Shown one piece after another: positions 52,803-62,813 of a stretch of DNA of 64,000 nt. The notes under the pieces were generated by a model. That model saw only the letters and a list, made by a program, of their open reading frames with translations, did not search any database and was not told the origin of the DNA. The DNA lies in contig JACNKX010000061.1 of assembly GCA_014381825.1 (NCBI GenBank), positions 1 through 64,000 on the forward strand. The letters run 5' to 3'. The position numbers and the translations under genes were made by a program. This DNA is from Planctomycetota bacterium (GTDB lineage: Bacteria; Planctomycetota; Planctomycetia; Pirellulales; Pirellulaceae). Positions within the stretch are counted from its first letter, which is position 1. Each line of letters begins with the position of its first letter.

Positions 52803-54668
52803 CTACCGATCTAGCGAGACCGCTTCAGCGTAGTCGAGTTCTCCCGTGCGACCGTCGTAATATTGGAAAATGATTTGCGGGTGTGGGTAGGCGACCCAGC
52901 GCTTGTCGCCTAGTTTCTTCGGCATGTTGAAGACGTTGTTTATCTGTACTACGCAGAAGTGCGGATAGAGTCGCTCCAAACGCGGCAGATCCGGCAGGAT
53001 GTAGCTACTCCAGCGGATGTCGCACTCGCGCGGGCCGAATGTCCACTTGCCGGTGGCTGGGCGGTTGCTTTCGTCTAGTTTCGGAACGTGATTCACGCTG
53101 TTGTGTGGACCGCAGCAGAACTCCCACACGTTGTCCGTGACTTTAATGGCGAAGCTGTTGTGCAGGTCGCCGGTCATCACGAAGACCTTCTTACCGAGCT
53201 TCTCCCACTCGTCGATTAACATCTCTCGCTCGTCGAAGAACCCGGTCCACGCTTCTTCCTTGTTCGTATCGTCGAACTCAAATCCACCGGCTCCGCTGTG
53301 AGGAATCATAAATGGAACGGTCGAGATGACGAAGAAGAAATCCGCGTCGCTCTCTTTCATCGATTTCAGCAACCACTCTTGCTGCGGCTTGCCGATCATC
53401 GAGACGCCTGGTTTGTCGCGCTGGCGAATGTCGTGCATGTCTCGATCACCACGCGTATCAAGCATGAAGAATTCGCAGTTCGCAACACGAAATTTGCCGT
53501 AGCTGCGACGACCAATCGAGTAACTCAGTTTCATATCGTCGACTTTGGCGGGCATGTGAAGTCGAACCGTGTGGGCATCGACGACTTTGACGATGTCATA
53601 GACGTACGAATTTTTGTTCCCTTCGTCGTTGTCATAGCGAATGTCGTTCGTGCCAGCTTCGGGCGTGCCCCAATGGACGTGCAGGTTCGACATTTCGGTC
53701 AGTGGAAGCTTTGTGAAGTCCGTGTTCGGATCAACGAGCAAGTCGCTACCAGCCTTCATGCTCCCGCGACCGTAGTGGATCGGATGGTTGTACTCCATCG
53801 GATTCGCCCATCCCAGGTAGTCGTACCAAGCGTGCGTCCCGATGTCGCGAAAGACGGTTCGTCGATGCCGCTTCCCGGCCTCGGAGGACCCCCAAATGTC
53901 GTTGACCAATTCGTGATCATCGAACGTGAAGTAACTCGGTACGTTGCGATGCCACTTTGACAGCTCGGTACCTCGGCTCAGATATAGCTTGTAGTTCTCC
54001 CAACAGCCGACAACAGTCGGCATGACTTGGACGGACATTGGGAATTCCTCGACGCCCTGGGTCAGCCGCCAAGCCTCCGGAGGATACTCGCGAAGTTCCT
54101 CGTAACTCCAATCACCATTCATGATGTGAAAGTGAACTCGGTCCGCCCAATCACGGTTCAGGTTTTCGTAGGTCGGTGTGCGATGCCCCACGCCGTGCAA
54201 CGGATTTTGGTTGGCACACGATCCGATTTGAAACCGAAAGTTGAAGAGGCCATCCGGGTTGTATTCGGCGTTGCGGGTGTCTTCCGCGCTGGGCAGCGTT
54301 TGAAACGATCCGGGCAAGCCATGTGGTCGGTCGTTGACCCACACTTGGTAGTGATAGCGTGTATCCGACTTCAAATTCTTAAGCTGTGTCGTTCCGGTGT
54401 TGTCGTGAGCGATCCTAGTCGTCGCCGGCGCGCTGACCTGATCAAGTCGTTCTTCTGTCGTTCCGTAACGCACAATGAAATCGCCAGCATCAGAAGTCCT
54501 GGCCCAAACTACGACCGAATGTGCGGTTGGGTTACCCAACATCGGGCCATGCGTTAGTCGAATCGGGTCGCGCTCGGCCCTGGCGAAAGGAACTAGAAGG
54601 GCGACGAGCATCAGAGCCGACAATAAGTGCTGCGACGAGGCAGAGATCGAGCGGGAGATTCGTAACAT
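52803..54668 (-). CDS. PhoD-like alkaline phosphatase family protein, exported
   Basis: A signal segment (LLSALMLVALLVPFARA) is followed by a PhoD N-terminal type domain (LTHGPMLGNPTAHSVVVWARTSDAGDFIVRYG) and the metallophosphatase core: FRFQIGSCANQN, HFHIMNGDWSYEELREYP, VPSYFTFDDHELVND and FVMTGDLHNSFAIKV, in which the Asp, His and Asn residues are the likely metal ligands. The length of 621 residues is somewhat larger than usual because of an insertion near 290-380. It may act on phosphodiesters or phosphomonoesters outside the cytoplasm. It is a single leftward gene, convergent with kbl. Confidence 0.9.
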   Translation of the reverse strand: MLRISRSISASSQHLLSALMLVALLVPFARAERDPIRLTHGPMLGNPTAHSVVVWARTSDAGDFIVRYGTTEERLDQVSAPATTRIAHDNTGTTQLKNLKSDTRYHYQVWVNDRPHGLPGSFQTLPSAEDTRNAEYNPDGLFNFRFQIGSCANQNPLHGVGHRTPTYENLNRDWADRVHFHIMNGDWSYEELREYPPEAWRLTQGVEEFPMSVQVMPTVVGCWENYKLYLSRGTELSKWHRNVPSYFTFDDHELVNDIWGSSEAGKRHRRTVFRDIGTHAWYDYLGWANPMEYNHPIHYGRGSMKAGSDLLVDPNTDFTKLPLTEMSNLHVHWGTPEAGTNDIRYDNDEGNKNSYVYDIVKVVDAHTVRLHMPAKVDDMKLSYSIGRRSYGKFRVANCEFFMLDTRGDRDMHDIRQRDKPGVSMIGKPQQEWLLKSMKESDADFFFVISTVPFMIPHSGAGGFEFDDTNKEEAWTGFFDEREMLIDEWEKLGKKVFVMTGDLHNSFAIKVTDNVWEFCCGPHNSVNHVPKLDESNRPATGKWTFGPRECDIRWSSYILPDLPRLERLYPHFCVVQINNVFNMPKKLGDKRWVAYPHPQIIFQYYDGRTGELDYAEAVSLDR

Positions 54669-54836
54669 AGCGAGACAACCTTTTCATCAGGTGCTTGGCA
54701 GTGAGTGACCCCAGTTTATGCAGAATCAGAACCTGATTGCCAGTGTGTGGTTCTCGATGGCTCACGCCAAGTCGCAAAGGCGCAAAAAATGGCAGGTGAA
54801 TCTCTCTGCGGCTCTGCATCAGCGACAATATCTGTA

Positions 54837-56897
54837 TTATGGGGCCGTCGCCTGGAGCCAGGCTTGATAAGCCACGCACAATCTTGGAGCGGCTCCTGGA
54901 GCTTGCTGCAGCAGCCCGGAAGCCGAGTCGATCGTTTGCTTCGCGCGTTCGAGGTACTGCGGCTTGTCGAGCGCCGTGCCGAGATAGACGAGATTGCTGG
55001 CGGCGACCGAATTGCCAGACGGCTCAACGCCATCGACCGGGTCGCGTCCACGAGCAAGAAGTGTTTCGTGGTCACCGGACGTGAAGTAGAACCCGCCATT
55101 CTTCTCGTCCCCGAACAATTCGATCTGTTTTAAGGTGAGTTCCTCTGCCACCTTCAACCAACGCTCGTCGTTGGTCGCTCGATGGAGGGCGATCATTCCG
55201 TCGGCCAGAAATGCGTAGTCGTCGAGATACGCGTTCAACGCCGATTTGCCTTGCCCGTACGTTCGCTGCAACCTTCCGTCTTCGTTCCGTAATTCGGTCA
55301 GCACGAACTCCGCGCCGCGCACTGCTGCCTCAATATACTCCTCGTTTTTCATTATCCTTCCCGAATCGGCGAAACCTCGGATCATCAACCCGTTCCAACT
55401 TGTCAGGATCTTCGTATCGGTCATCGGTCGCGGTCGCTTATCGCGTGCGGCGAGTAGCTTGGCGCGTAGCGGAGCCAACTGCTGTTCCAGCTCCGCATCT
55501 GAGCTGCCAGTTTGCTCGGCGAGTTCAGCTGGCGTTTTCGAGTGTTGCGGAGCGTAGTACTCATCTTCGAAGTTCGGCGCGGCGTCTAAACCATAAACCT
55601 GAGCAAACAATTTGAATTCATCAGGCGCGAGCAGCTTCTCGACTTCCGACTTCTCCCATCGATAGAACTTCCCTTCCTCGTCTTCCGATTCCGCATCGAG
55701 GGCGGATACGAACGCTCCGCGATCGTCTGTCATCTCGCGCAACACGAAGGTCAGCATCTCGTCAACGACGCGCTTGAAGTCTTCACGATCCGTCAGGGCG
55801 TATGCTTCGGCGTAGACCGACGCAAGCTGACCGTTGTCGTAAAGCATTTTCTCGAAGTGCGGAATCCGCCAGAAGCGATCAACGCTGTAGCGATGAAAGC
55901 CGCCGCCAAGGTGATCGCGAATTCCGCCCATCGCCATCCGTTCGAGTGTCCCGACGAGTTTTTCTGTCGTTTCAGTCGCTTGTGCCTCGCTCAGCTGGTC
56001 ACTCTGGAGGCGATTAATCAGAAAATCGAGGTTCGGCGGCTCGGGGAATTTGGGCCGGTTCGGATTCGTGGGTGTGAAACCGAACCCGCCGTACTCCGGG
56101 TCGTACCGATCAGCCAACGATTCGAGTGCTTGGTCCAAGACCGTTGGTTCGACAACCGCTTCGTCGCTGGTTCGCGGGCGGTCGAGTTCTTGTTTGACGA
56201 GATCCGTAATCGCATCCGCGTCGCGTTCGATCGACTCGCGCTGGGTACTCCAGAACTCATGCACTCGTTGTAGCAGGGTAAAAAAACCCGTACCGGCTCC
56301 ACGATCGCCATCTCTGGCCGGAAAATACGTTCCACCAAAAAACGGCTTGGCCTCGGGAGTCATAAAGACGGACATCGGCCAACCGCCGCCACCGCCATTT
56401 CCCGTGACTCGGTTATAGATCTGGACCGAGGTCATGTAGATCGAATCGACGTCAGGGCGTTCCTCGCGATCGACTTTGATGCAGACGAAGTGATTGTTCA
56501 TGTACGCAGCGATTTCTTCGTCGACAAACGATTCGCGTTCCATCACATGGCACCAATGACAACTGGTATAGCCAACGGAGAGAAAGATCACCTTGCCTTC
56601 CGCTTTTGCTTTGGCGAATGCCTCTTCTCCCCACGGAAACCAGTCGACCGGGTTGTGGGCGTGGAGCAATAGATAAGGGCTGGTTTCGCGCGCAAGCCGA
56701 TTGGAGTGTATCTTTTCGGTGGGTGCTGCCGGTTCGGCCTCTGTCGTCTCTTCGCTAGGTGCTTCGGTCTCGACGGGTGCGGGTGATTCAGTCGGTTCGG
56801 CCAATTCAACGGGCGCGCCGTCGGAACAGCCCAGAAAAGGAGCGATCAAGATCAACGTAAGCGCGCGAAAAAAGCGCCGAGGCTTGGCAATCAGCAT
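54837..56897 (-). CDS. Thioredoxin-domain lipoprotein of the YyaL/DUF255 family
   Basis: The N-terminus is a lipoprotein signal with lipobox FLGC ([17 protein letters not shown]), so the protein is probably anchored to a membrane. After a Pro/Glu-rich linker the DUF255 thioredoxin-like domain has [48 protein letters not shown] with a CHWC site, and [19 protein letters not shown]. The rest (about 250-686) is an alpha/alpha-barrel (six-hairpin) part, e.g. [42 protein letters not shown]. The role of the family is not well established. A FHA-domain gene precedes it by 11 bases. Confidence 0.93.
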   Translation of the reverse strand: MLIAKPRRFFRALTLILIAPFLGCSDGAPVELAEPTESPAPVETEAPSEETTEAEPAAPTEKIHSNRLARETSPYLLLHAHNPVDWFPWGEEAFAKAKAEGKVIFLSVGYTSCHWCHVMERESFVDEEIAAYMNNHFVCIKVDREERPDVDSIYMTSVQIYNRVTGNGGGGGWPMSVFMTPEAKPFFGGTYFPARDGDRGAGTGFFTLLQRVHEFWSTQRESIERDADAITDLVKQELDRPRTSDEAVVEPTVLDQALESLADRYDPEYGGFGFTPTNPNRPKFPEPPNLDFLINRLQSDQLSEAQATETTEKLVGTLERMAMGGIRDHLGGGFHRYSVDRFWRIPHFEKMLYDNGQLASVYAEAYALTDREDFKRVVDEMLTFVLREMTDDRGAFVSALDAESEDEEGKFYRWEKSEVEKLLAPDEFKLFAQVYGLDAAPNFEDEYYAPQHSKTPAELAEQTGSSDAELEQQLAPLRAKLLAARDKRPRPMTDTKILTSWNGLMIRGFADSGRIMKNEEYIEAAVRGAEFVLTELRNEDGRLQRTYGQGKSALNAYLDDYAFLADGMIALHRATNDERWLKVAEELTLKQIELFGDEKNGGFYFTSGDHETLLARGRDPVDGVEPSGNSVAASNLVYLGTALDKPQYLERAKQTIDSASGLLQQAPGAAPRLCVAYQAWLQATAP

Positions 56898-56908
56898 GAG
56901 GGGTTCCG

Positions 56909-57469
56909 TTAATCCGGGTTTGAAGCCGCCGATTCAAGCGAAGAGGCGTCCAAAAGATCCGCCACGTCCGCAGTCTCTGCTTCGGGAGTCGACCGATCGG
57001 AGGCCGACGCCAGCGGTGGAAGGAGGGAATTCTCAATCGAAGTCGCATCCACTGGTACCGTTTCAGCATCCGCGAATCGTTCTCGCTCTGAATCGAGCGG
57101 CGAATCAGGCCCTGCGGAAGTAGCAGGCGCTGCGCAGCTTGTATCGTCCGCGTTGGTGCTTTGCGATTCATCTGACGAGCCAATTTCATAGACGGCTCGA
57201 AACGTAACCGTTCCCACGGTCAACAATGCGCCAGGTTCAAGAATCGTTTCAGTGATACGCTCGTCACCCACATAAGTGCCATTCAGCGAATCCAGATCCC
57301 GCACGACAAGTCGACCGCCGGACTCCGTAATCTTGCAGTGTTGCCGACTGACTAGGGAATGGGGGATCGTAACTTCAGCACTTCTACCACGACCGATTAT
57401 GGTCGGCAAACGAAGATTCACTTCGGTCGCGCTGGTCGTTCCCCCAATTACGATCAGTTTCGCCTTCAT
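56909..57469 (-). CDS. FHA-domain protein
   Basis: The first 100 residues form an FHA domain with the phosphothreonine-binding signature: [26 protein letters not shown], then [20 protein letters not shown], with the conserved Arg, Ser, His and Asn. The remaining 85 residues are acidic, low in structure and rich in Ser and Asp. It probably docks on phosphothreonine made by kinases such as the one encoded at 38947. It starts at 57469 (ATG) and lies directly upstream of the YyaL-like gene. Confidence 0.92.
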   Translation of the reverse strand: MKAKLIVIGGTTSATEVNLRLPTIIGRGRSAEVTIPHSLVSRQHCKITESGGRLVVRDLDSLNGTYVGDERITETILEPGALLTVGTVTFRAVYEIGSSDESQSTNADDTSCAAPATSAGPDSPLDSERERFADAETVPVDATSIENSLLPPLASASDRSTPEAETADVADLLDASSLESAASNPD

Positions 57470-57611
57470 GCTTCGATATCCCTATCCATGACCACGGCGG
57501 CTGTTACCCATCGACGATTCCTGCCGCAACAGTCTATCGATCGCGCGACCGTGACGCAAATCATTAACCCCTATTGCGGGTGGTTTAATCGCCGGAAAAC
57601 GTGCCCTACTC

Positions 57612-57627
57612 GGCGGGGCATCCCGCC
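57612..57627. promoter_or_regulatory. Hairpin in front of the ribosomal operon promoter region
   Basis: GGCGGG-GCAT-CCCGCC is a perfect 6-bp inverted repeat immediately before a TTGACA (57628-57633). It could be an operator or a terminator for upstream transcription. Confidence 0.35.
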
Positions 57628-57655
57628 TTGACAACGAACCTGGAGCCGATAATCT
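57628..57655 (+). promoter_or_regulatory. Candidate promoter of rpsL
   Basis: TTGACA at 57628-57633 is a perfect -35. Downstream, TAATCT (57650-57655, spacer 16) is a weak -10; GATAAT (57648-57653) is better but only 14 bases away. The rpsL ATG follows at 57706. Confidence 0.4.
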
Positions 57656-57705
57656 GATGAATTCGATTTTGTACGCGCGAATCCGAGAGAGAAATACCTC
57701 GACGC

Positions 57706-58074
57706 ATGCCCACGATTAATCAGCTGGTACGTAAGAACCGCAAGCAAAAACGCAAGTTCAACAAGGCACCCGTCCTTGATCGCTGCCCCCAAAAGCAGGG
57801 GGTTTGCTTGCAAGTTCGGACGATGACACCGAAGAAGCCGAACTCGGCCCTTCGGAAGATCACACGTGTTCGATTGTCGAACGGCAAAGAAGTCACGGTA
57901 TATATCCCCGGCGAAGGCCATAATCTCCAGGAACACTCGATCGTCCTGGTTCGCGGCGGTCGAGTACGTGACTTGCCGGGTGTACGGTATCAAGTCGTTC
58001 GTGGCGCACGCGATACACTCGGCGTGACAGGCCGCAAGCAGTCACGTAGCCGCTACGGTGCGAAGAAGTCCTGA
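57706..58074 (+). CDS. rpsL: Ribosomal protein S12
   Basis: The 122 residues match uS12: [13 protein letters not shown] at the start, [21 protein letters not shown] (the conserved decoding-centre loop, with Lys43 and Lys44), then [30 protein letters not shown] and a basic end [15 protein letters not shown]12 contacts the decoding site of the small ribosomal subunit. It opens the ribosomal block; rpsG follows after 37 bases. The residues that confer streptomycin resistance when changed are the usual lysines here. Confidence 0.98.
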   Translation: MPTINQLVRKNRKQKRKFNKAPVLDRCPQKQGVCLQVRTMTPKKPNSALRKITRVRLSNGKEVTVYIPGEGHNLQEHSIVLVRGGRVRDLPGVRYQVVRGARDTLGVTGRKQSRSRYGAKKS

Positions 58075-58111
58075 AATTTTAAACACTCAGATTTGAAGAA
58101 GCTGAAATAGT

Positions 58112-58582
58112 ATGGGCCGAATAACTGCTAGTCGTAAACAATTGAAGCCGGATCCCAAGCATGGGTCGATCTTGGCGGCGAAGTTCGTGAATTGCCTGAT
58201 GAACGACGGCAAAAAGTCGATCGCCTATGAGATCTTCTACGATGCGCTCGACATTCTCGCGAAGCGAATTACTGACCAAGAACCGATTGAAGTGTTTCAT
58301 CAAGCGATCGAAAACATTAAGCCATCGATTGAAGTGCGGTCGAAGCGCGTTGGCGGTGCTGCCTATCAAGTTCCGATGCAGGTTAATCGGGCTCGTCAGC
58401 AATCGCTAGCTATTCGCTGGCTGCTACTGGCTGTTCGCGAGAAGAAGGGACGACCGACGTGCCAGAAGCTTGCCGACGAACTGACGGCCGCGTACAACCG
58501 CGAAGGCTCGGCGATGACTCGTCGCGAAAATGTCCACCGAATGGCGGATGCGAATAAGGCGTTCGCTCACTTCGCTTGGTAG
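58112..58582 (+). CDS. rpsG: Ribosomal protein S7
   Basis: The 156 residues match uS7: [66 protein letters not shown] and a terminal [26 protein letters not shown]7 binds the head of the 16S rRNA and starts assembly of that region. It follows rpsL as in the usual str operon. A strong intrinsic terminator stands behind it, before fusA. Confidence 0.98.
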   Translation: MGRITASRKQLKPDPKHGSILAAKFVNCLMNDGKKSIAYEIFYDALDILAKRITDQEPIEVFHQAIENIKPSIEVRSKRVGGAAYQVPMQVNRARQQSLAIRWLLLAVREKKGRPTCQKLADELTAAYNREGSAMTRRENVHRMADANKAFAHFAW

Positions 58583-58596
58583 TCGATTGAACTCAC

Positions 58597-58633
58597 TAGC
58601 CGCACGGACCAATTTCCCTGCGGCTATTTTTTT
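58597..58633 (+). terminator. Intrinsic terminator between rpsG and fusA
   Basis: TAGCCGCA (58597-58604) and TGCGGCTA (58619-58626) pair perfectly around a 14-base loop and are followed by seven T (58627-58633). This would separate rpsL-rpsG from fusA unless read-through is high. Confidence 0.85.
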
Positions 58634-58708
58634 GCGCGAAGGTCGTTGATTTCCAGATAGGCATTGCAACACGAAAGGCAAGCGACGTGGCGTCGCTGAA
58701 GAAATTCG

Positions 58709-60784
58709 ATGGCTCGAAAGCTGGAAAAAATTCGCAACATTGGCATCATCGCGCACATCGATGCTGGGAAGACCACCGTCACCGAGCGGATGCTGTATAT
58801 GAGCGGGGCAAAGCATCGTGCGGGCGAGGTCGACAAAGGTACGACGACAACCGACGACGACTCCGAGGAACAGGAACGCGGCATAACGATCTACTCGGCC
58901 TGCGTCACCTTCGAGTGGCGGGACGTTCATGTGAACCTGCTGGACACGCCGGGACACGTCGATTTTACTGCGGAAGTCGAGAGGTGCTTGCGTGTTCTTG
59001 ACGGTGCGGTTGTTGTTTTCAGTGCCCGCGAAGGCGTGGAAGCACAAAGCGAAACGGTGTGGCGACAGGCGGATCGTTATCGTGTGCCGCGCATTGCCTT
59101 TATCAACAAGCTCGATCGCGAAGGGGCGGACTTTCAAACGGTCTTCGATGAGATTGCGACCCGCTTGCAGGCGAATCCCGTTGCGATTCAGATCCCGATC
59201 GGCGAAGGGCCGGCCCACTTCGACAATGCTTTTCGGGGCGTAGTCGATCTGGTGAGCATGAAGCTGCTCACGTTTGACGAATCGGAAGTCACCCGGGCGG
59301 ACATCCCAGAAGAACTTCAAGATGAAGCCGAGATGTGGCGAGATGTAATGCTCGACAAGCTTTACTCTTACAGCGATGAGTTAATGGAACTGGCGTTGCA
59401 AGAGAGCCCGATCCCCGAGTCGCTGCTGAAACGGGTCATTCGCGAGGCAACGATTCAGATGCAAATCCAACCCGTTTTGTGTGGCTCGGCACTGCATCTG
59501 ATGGGAGTTCCACCGTTGCTGGACGCGGTCGCGGATTATCTGCCAAGCCCAGCTGAAATGCCTCCGGTTGAGGGAACGGGCGTCGACAAGAAGGGTGCCA
59601 AGCAACAACTTCTGCGCAAGCCCGAGGCCGGAGAGCCGTTCTGCGGCCTTGTTTTTAAAGTGATTCCGGCAAAGACCGGCGATCTGTCGTGGGTGCGAAT
59701 CTATTCCGGCGAACTGAAGGCCAATTCGCGTGCGCTGAATCCCGGAAAGGACAAGAAAGAAAACATTGCTCAGCTTTGGCAACTGCATGCGACCAAAAAG
59801 GAGCAGCAGGTGGAGGTCGCGTCCGCAGGCGATATCGTCGGCGTGATTGGCCTGCGGGGCACGATCACCGGCGATACACTTTGCGACACGCGAGCGCCGA
59901 TCCTCCTTGAATCGATCGAGTTTCCCGAAACGGTCATGTCGATGGCGATCGAACCGGAATCGACGACGGAGCGAAAAAAGCTCGAAGAAACGCTCGAATT
60001 GTTGCTGAGACAGGATCCAACGCTTCGGGTCAAAACGGGTGAAACGGGCCAAACGCTGATTAGTGGCATGGGAGAACTTCATCTAGAGATCATCAAGCAT
60101 CGATTGCTGCGAGATTTCAGCCTGAAGGTGAAGTTCCATAAACCTCAAGTCAGTTATCGCGAGACGGTCGATCACGCCGTAGAGGTCACGGGAGTCTGCG
60201 AAAGAATGATCAACGGCCAGCAATTGTTCGCCAAGGTCTCGCTGAAGCTCGAGCCGACGGATGTCGAAGGCACGGGAGTTCTCGTTTTGAGCCAATGCCC
60301 TCCAGAGACGTTGCCTGGCGAGATTCTCAGTCTATTGATCGACGAACTCAACGCGCACGGTGAGGGCGGAGGGTTGATTGCAGGCTATCCGTTGATGAAG
60401 CTTCGGGTGACAGTGCTGGGTGGCGATGCGGGTGAAGATGAGCCGAACGAGTTGGCGTTTAAGATGGCGGTAAGTGATGCCTTCACGAAAGGGTTGGAGC
60501 AGGGCGGTAAGGTGTTGCTCGAACCCATTATGAAGGTCGATATCGTGACGCCCGAGGATTATGTAGGCGATTTTGTCGGCGATCTTCAACAAAGGCGAGC
60601 CATCATCTCGAAGACCGAGAATCGCGGCCGACTGACCGCGATCGAAGCCCAGGTACCGCTGAGTGAGCTGTTTGGGTACTCGAGCGCCATGCGGAGCCTC
60701 AGCCAGGGCCGAGCTGGCTGTTCGATGGAGCCGCTTGAATACGCACCGGCCCCTCCCGACATAGTGCGTGCTCACGAAATCTAA
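58709..60784 (+). CDS. fusA: Translation elongation factor G
   Basis: The 691-residue GTPase has G1 AHIDAGKT (15-22), the switch I region ending in EEQERGITI, G3 DTPGH (79-83) and G4 NKLD. Domains II-V follow: FKVIPAKTGDLSWVRIYSGEL (II), GETGQTLISGMGELHLEI (III), VSYRETV (IV) and EPIMKVDIVTPEDYVGDFVGDLQQRRA (V). EF-G moves tRNA and mRNA after peptide bond formation. Switch I reads TTTTDDDSEEQERGITI, slightly different from the common ATTDWMEQEQERGITI. Planctomycetes and spirochaetes have such spd-type EF-G in their str operon, so this assignment is reasonable. No tuf gene follows. Confidence 0.95.
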   Translation: MARKLEKIRNIGIIAHIDAGKTTVTERMLYMSGAKHRAGEVDKGTTTTDDDSEEQERGITIYSACVTFEWRDVHVNLLDTPGHVDFTAEVERCLRVLDGAVVVFSAREGVEAQSETVWRQADRYRVPRIAFINKLDREGADFQTVFDEIATRLQANPVAIQIPIGEGPAHFDNAFRGVVDLVSMKLLTFDESEVTRADIPEELQDEAEMWRDVMLDKLYSYSDELMELALQESPIPESLLKRVIREATIQMQIQPVLCGSALHLMGVPPLLDAVADYLPSPAEMPPVEGTGVDKKGAKQQLLRKPEAGEPFCGLVFKVIPAKTGDLSWVRIYSGELKANSRALNPGKDKKENIAQLWQLHATKKEQQVEVASAGDIVGVIGLRGTITGDTLCDTRAPILLESIEFPETVMSMAIEPESTTERKKLEETLELLLRQDPTLRVKTGETGQTLISGMGELHLEIIKHRLLRDFSLKVKFHKPQVSYRETVDHAVEVTGVCERMINGQQLFAKVSLKLEPTDVEGTGVLVLSQCPPETLPGEILSLLIDELNAHGEGGGLIAGYPLMKLRVTVLGGDAGEDEPNELAFKMAVSDAFTKGLEQGGKVLLEPIMKVDIVTPEDYVGDFVGDLQQRRAIISKTENRGRLTAIEAQVPLSELFGYSSAMRSLSQGRAGCSMEPLEYAPAPPDIVRAHEI

Positions 60785-60966
60785 TTACGCAAACTCTATC
60801 AGATAGAGAACGGAGTTTTTTGTGGGGAGGAGTCTCGTCGAGGTGTTGACGATGGCTGGGTCGATCCCTAAGATCGTTGGTTTCCCATTTGGGGAAAACT
60901 GTCCAGTAAGCGGTTGGTGGCTGTCAGTCGATTGACTGCTTTGCCGGAAATTTAGGAGTTGCGTTA
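60785..60966. other. Spacer between fusA and rpsJ with weak terminator and leader
   Basis: Just after fusA, AAACTC and GAGTTTTTT (60788-60822 region) can form a weak terminator. A promoter follows at 60846. In the leader, TTTCCC and GGGAAA (about 60883-60899) form a small hairpin. There is no tuf gene here, unlike in many bacteria. Confidence 0.45.
60846..60874 (+). promoter_or_regulatory. Sigma70-type promoter of the rpsJ operon
   Basis: TTGACG (60846-60851) and TAAGAT (60869-60874) are separated by exactly 17 bases. The start would be near 60881, giving an 86-base leader before rpsJ. Confidence 0.6.
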
Positions 60967-61290
60967 GTGGCCCAGGCTCATGAAGTAATCCGAATCAGGA
61001 TGGAAGCTTACGATCACGCCATCCTCGATCAAAGTGCTCAGGAGATTGTGGATACCGCCAAGCGGACCCACTCGGAAGTGCATGGCCCGATTCCTCTGCC
61101 AACTCGAATTGAGAAGTATACGGTCCTCTCCGGACCGTTTGTTGATAAGAAAGCTCGGACGCAGTTCGAGATTCGTACTCACAAGCGGCTGATCGATATT
61201 GTGCAGGCGACTGCCAAGACGATCGAATCGCTCAATAAGTTGAGCTTGCCGGCTGGTGTTGATATCAAGATTAAAGCCTCGCAGCGGTAG
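60967..61290 (+). CDS. rpsJ: Ribosomal protein S10
   Basis: The 107 residues match uS10: [27 protein letters not shown], then [40 protein letters not shown]10 sits in the head of the 30S subunit and also takes part in transcription antitermination as NusE. The start is a GTG preceded by AGGAG. It begins the S10 part of the ribosomal block, followed by rplC. Confidence 0.97.
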   Translation: MAQAHEVIRIRMEAYDHAILDQSAQEIVDTAKRTHSEVHGPIPLPTRIEKYTVLSGPFVDKKARTQFEIRTHKRLIDIVQATAKTIESLNKLSLPAGVDIKIKASQR

Positions 61291-61402
61291 TGAGGCTCCC
61301 TCCTTAAAGCGACATAATCTGCTTATGGATCGGAAGTTGGGCGGGTAAGTCGAGAGAACTTTACTCACTCCCGCTTAGCAAGTGATCACAAGGATAAGAC
61401 CG

Positions 61403-62095
61403 ATGACGAAGGGTTTACTCGGCCGCAAGGTCGGGATGACACAGATATACGAAGAGTCTGGTAAGGCGGTTCCGGTAACGGTAATTGCTGCTGGGCCATG
61501 TGATGTGCTTCAGATTCGGACGTCCGAGCGTGATGGATACGAGGCGGTTCAGTTGGGTTTTGAAGACAAACCTCGCCGCCTTGCTCGTCGCAGCGAACGT
61601 GGTCACGTGGCAAAGCTCAGTAGTAAGCGATCTAAAAAGCTCGCTGCTGCCGGTCAGGAGGCTTCGCCCAAGGCTGATTGCGAACCCAAGCGATACGTCC
61701 GCGAATTGCGGGGTGATGTCGCAGGCTACGAGGTCGGCCAGCAAGTTACGCTGGACGCTCTGGCTGACGTCGAGCTGATTGATGTGACGGGCACGAGTAA
61801 GGGGCGCGGTTTCGCGGGTGTTATGAAGCGGCATAACTTCGCTGGGCAGCGCGCGTCGCACGGCGTCAAGAAGGTTCATCGTCACGCAGGCGGTACGGGT
61901 AGCGGTAGTGCTGGTCCGAGTCGTTTGTTTAAGGGAATACGCATGGCGGGCCAGTATGGCAATTCACGCGTCACCGTGCGGAACTTGAGGGTTGTGCGTA
62001 TCGATTCAGAGAATAACTTGCTGTTGGTGCGCGGAGCCATTCCGGGGCCGAATGGCGGGTTGGTAGTGATACGGGAAACGAATAAAGTTGGTTGA
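61403..62095 (+). CDS. rplC: Ribosomal protein L3
   Basis: The ATG at 61403, with AAGGA upstream, gives the normal N-terminus MTKGLLGRKVGMTQIY; an earlier start at 61382 is rejected. The 230-residue protein has the conserved GFAGVMKRHNFAGQRASHGVKKVHRHAGGTGS (the loop reaching the peptidyl transferase centre) and MAGQYGNSRVTVRNLRVVRID. It has a longer middle segment (SKRSKKLAAAGQEASPKADCEPK) than many L3. L3 is an early assembly protein of the 50S subunit. Codons end mostly in T, as in highly expressed genes. Confidence 0.97.
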   Translation: MTKGLLGRKVGMTQIYEESGKAVPVTVIAAGPCDVLQIRTSERDGYEAVQLGFEDKPRRLARRSERGHVAKLSSKRSKKLAAAGQEASPKADCEPKRYVRELRGDVAGYEVGQQVTLDALADVELIDVTGTSKGRGFAGVMKRHNFAGQRASHGVKKVHRHAGGTGSGSAGPSRLFKGIRMAGQYGNSRVTVRNLRVVRIDSENNLLLVRGAIPGPNGGLVVIRETNKVG

Positions 62096-62142
62096 GCTGG
62101 AATGAATTGTTTCGTCCGCTCGCATTGGAAGTGACTTGAGTC

Positions 62143-62787
62143 ATGGCAAGCTTACCGATTTACGACCGCACCGGTGCTAAAGTTGGTGATTACGATATTG
62201 AGCCGTCGGATTTAGCGGCTCGCATTAGCAAGCAGTTGCTGCATGATGCTGTCGTGATGTACCAAGCGAATCAACGTCAAGGTAGCCATAAGTCAAAGAC
62301 GCGAGCCGAAGTGGCTGGCACGACAAAGAAAATGTATCGACAGAAGGGCACGGGTAATGCGCGTGCTGGTTCTCGTCGCTCGGGTATTCGGCGTGGTGGT
62401 GGTCATATTCATGCGAAGTCACCTCGCGACTACTCGTATCGATTGCCTCGCAAGGCATTGCGAGCGGCAACTCGAATGGCGCTCGCGTCTAAGTTGCGTG
62501 ACGATCAAGTTGTTGTGATTGACGAGTTGGCGTTTGGTCAGCCTTGCACGAAAGACATGGTGGCGATGCTGAAAGCTCTTGGGTTGGACGGTGCATCGGC
62601 GCTGGTTGCCACGGAATCATTGGATATTAACGTTTATAAAAGTGCTCGAAATATCGAGAAGGTCAATGTGGCCCCGGTTGCTGAGTTGAATGCGTATTCG
62701 GTTTTGGCGCCTCGCAAGCTGTTAGTTACCAAGGCCGCTTTGGATGCGATCCGCGAGCGGCATAGTTCGACCGCAGTGGCTTCGTAG
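62143..62787 (+). CDS. rplD: Ribosomal protein L4
   Basis: The 214 residues match uL4: MASLPIYDRTGAKVGDYDIE, QRQGSHKSKTRAEVAGTTKKMYRQKGTGNARAGSRRSGIRRGGGHIHAKSPRDYSYRLPRKALR (the extended loop lining the exit tunnel) and a globular end with KSARNIEKVNVAPVAELNAYSVL. The PKGTGNARAG-type loop is intact. In some bacteria L4 represses its own operon; this cannot be judged here. It lies 47 bases after rplC. Confidence 0.97.
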   Translation: MASLPIYDRTGAKVGDYDIEPSDLAARISKQLLHDAVVMYQANQRQGSHKSKTRAEVAGTTKKMYRQKGTGNARAGSRRSGIRRGGGHIHAKSPRDYSYRLPRKALRAATRMALASKLRDDQVVVIDELAFGQPCTKDMVAMLKALGLDGASALVATESLDINVYKSARNIEKVNVAPVAELNAYSVLAPRKLLVTKAALDAIRERHSSTAVAS

Positions 62788-62813
62788 TCTGCTGAGTATC
62801 GGGAGTGACGTCG

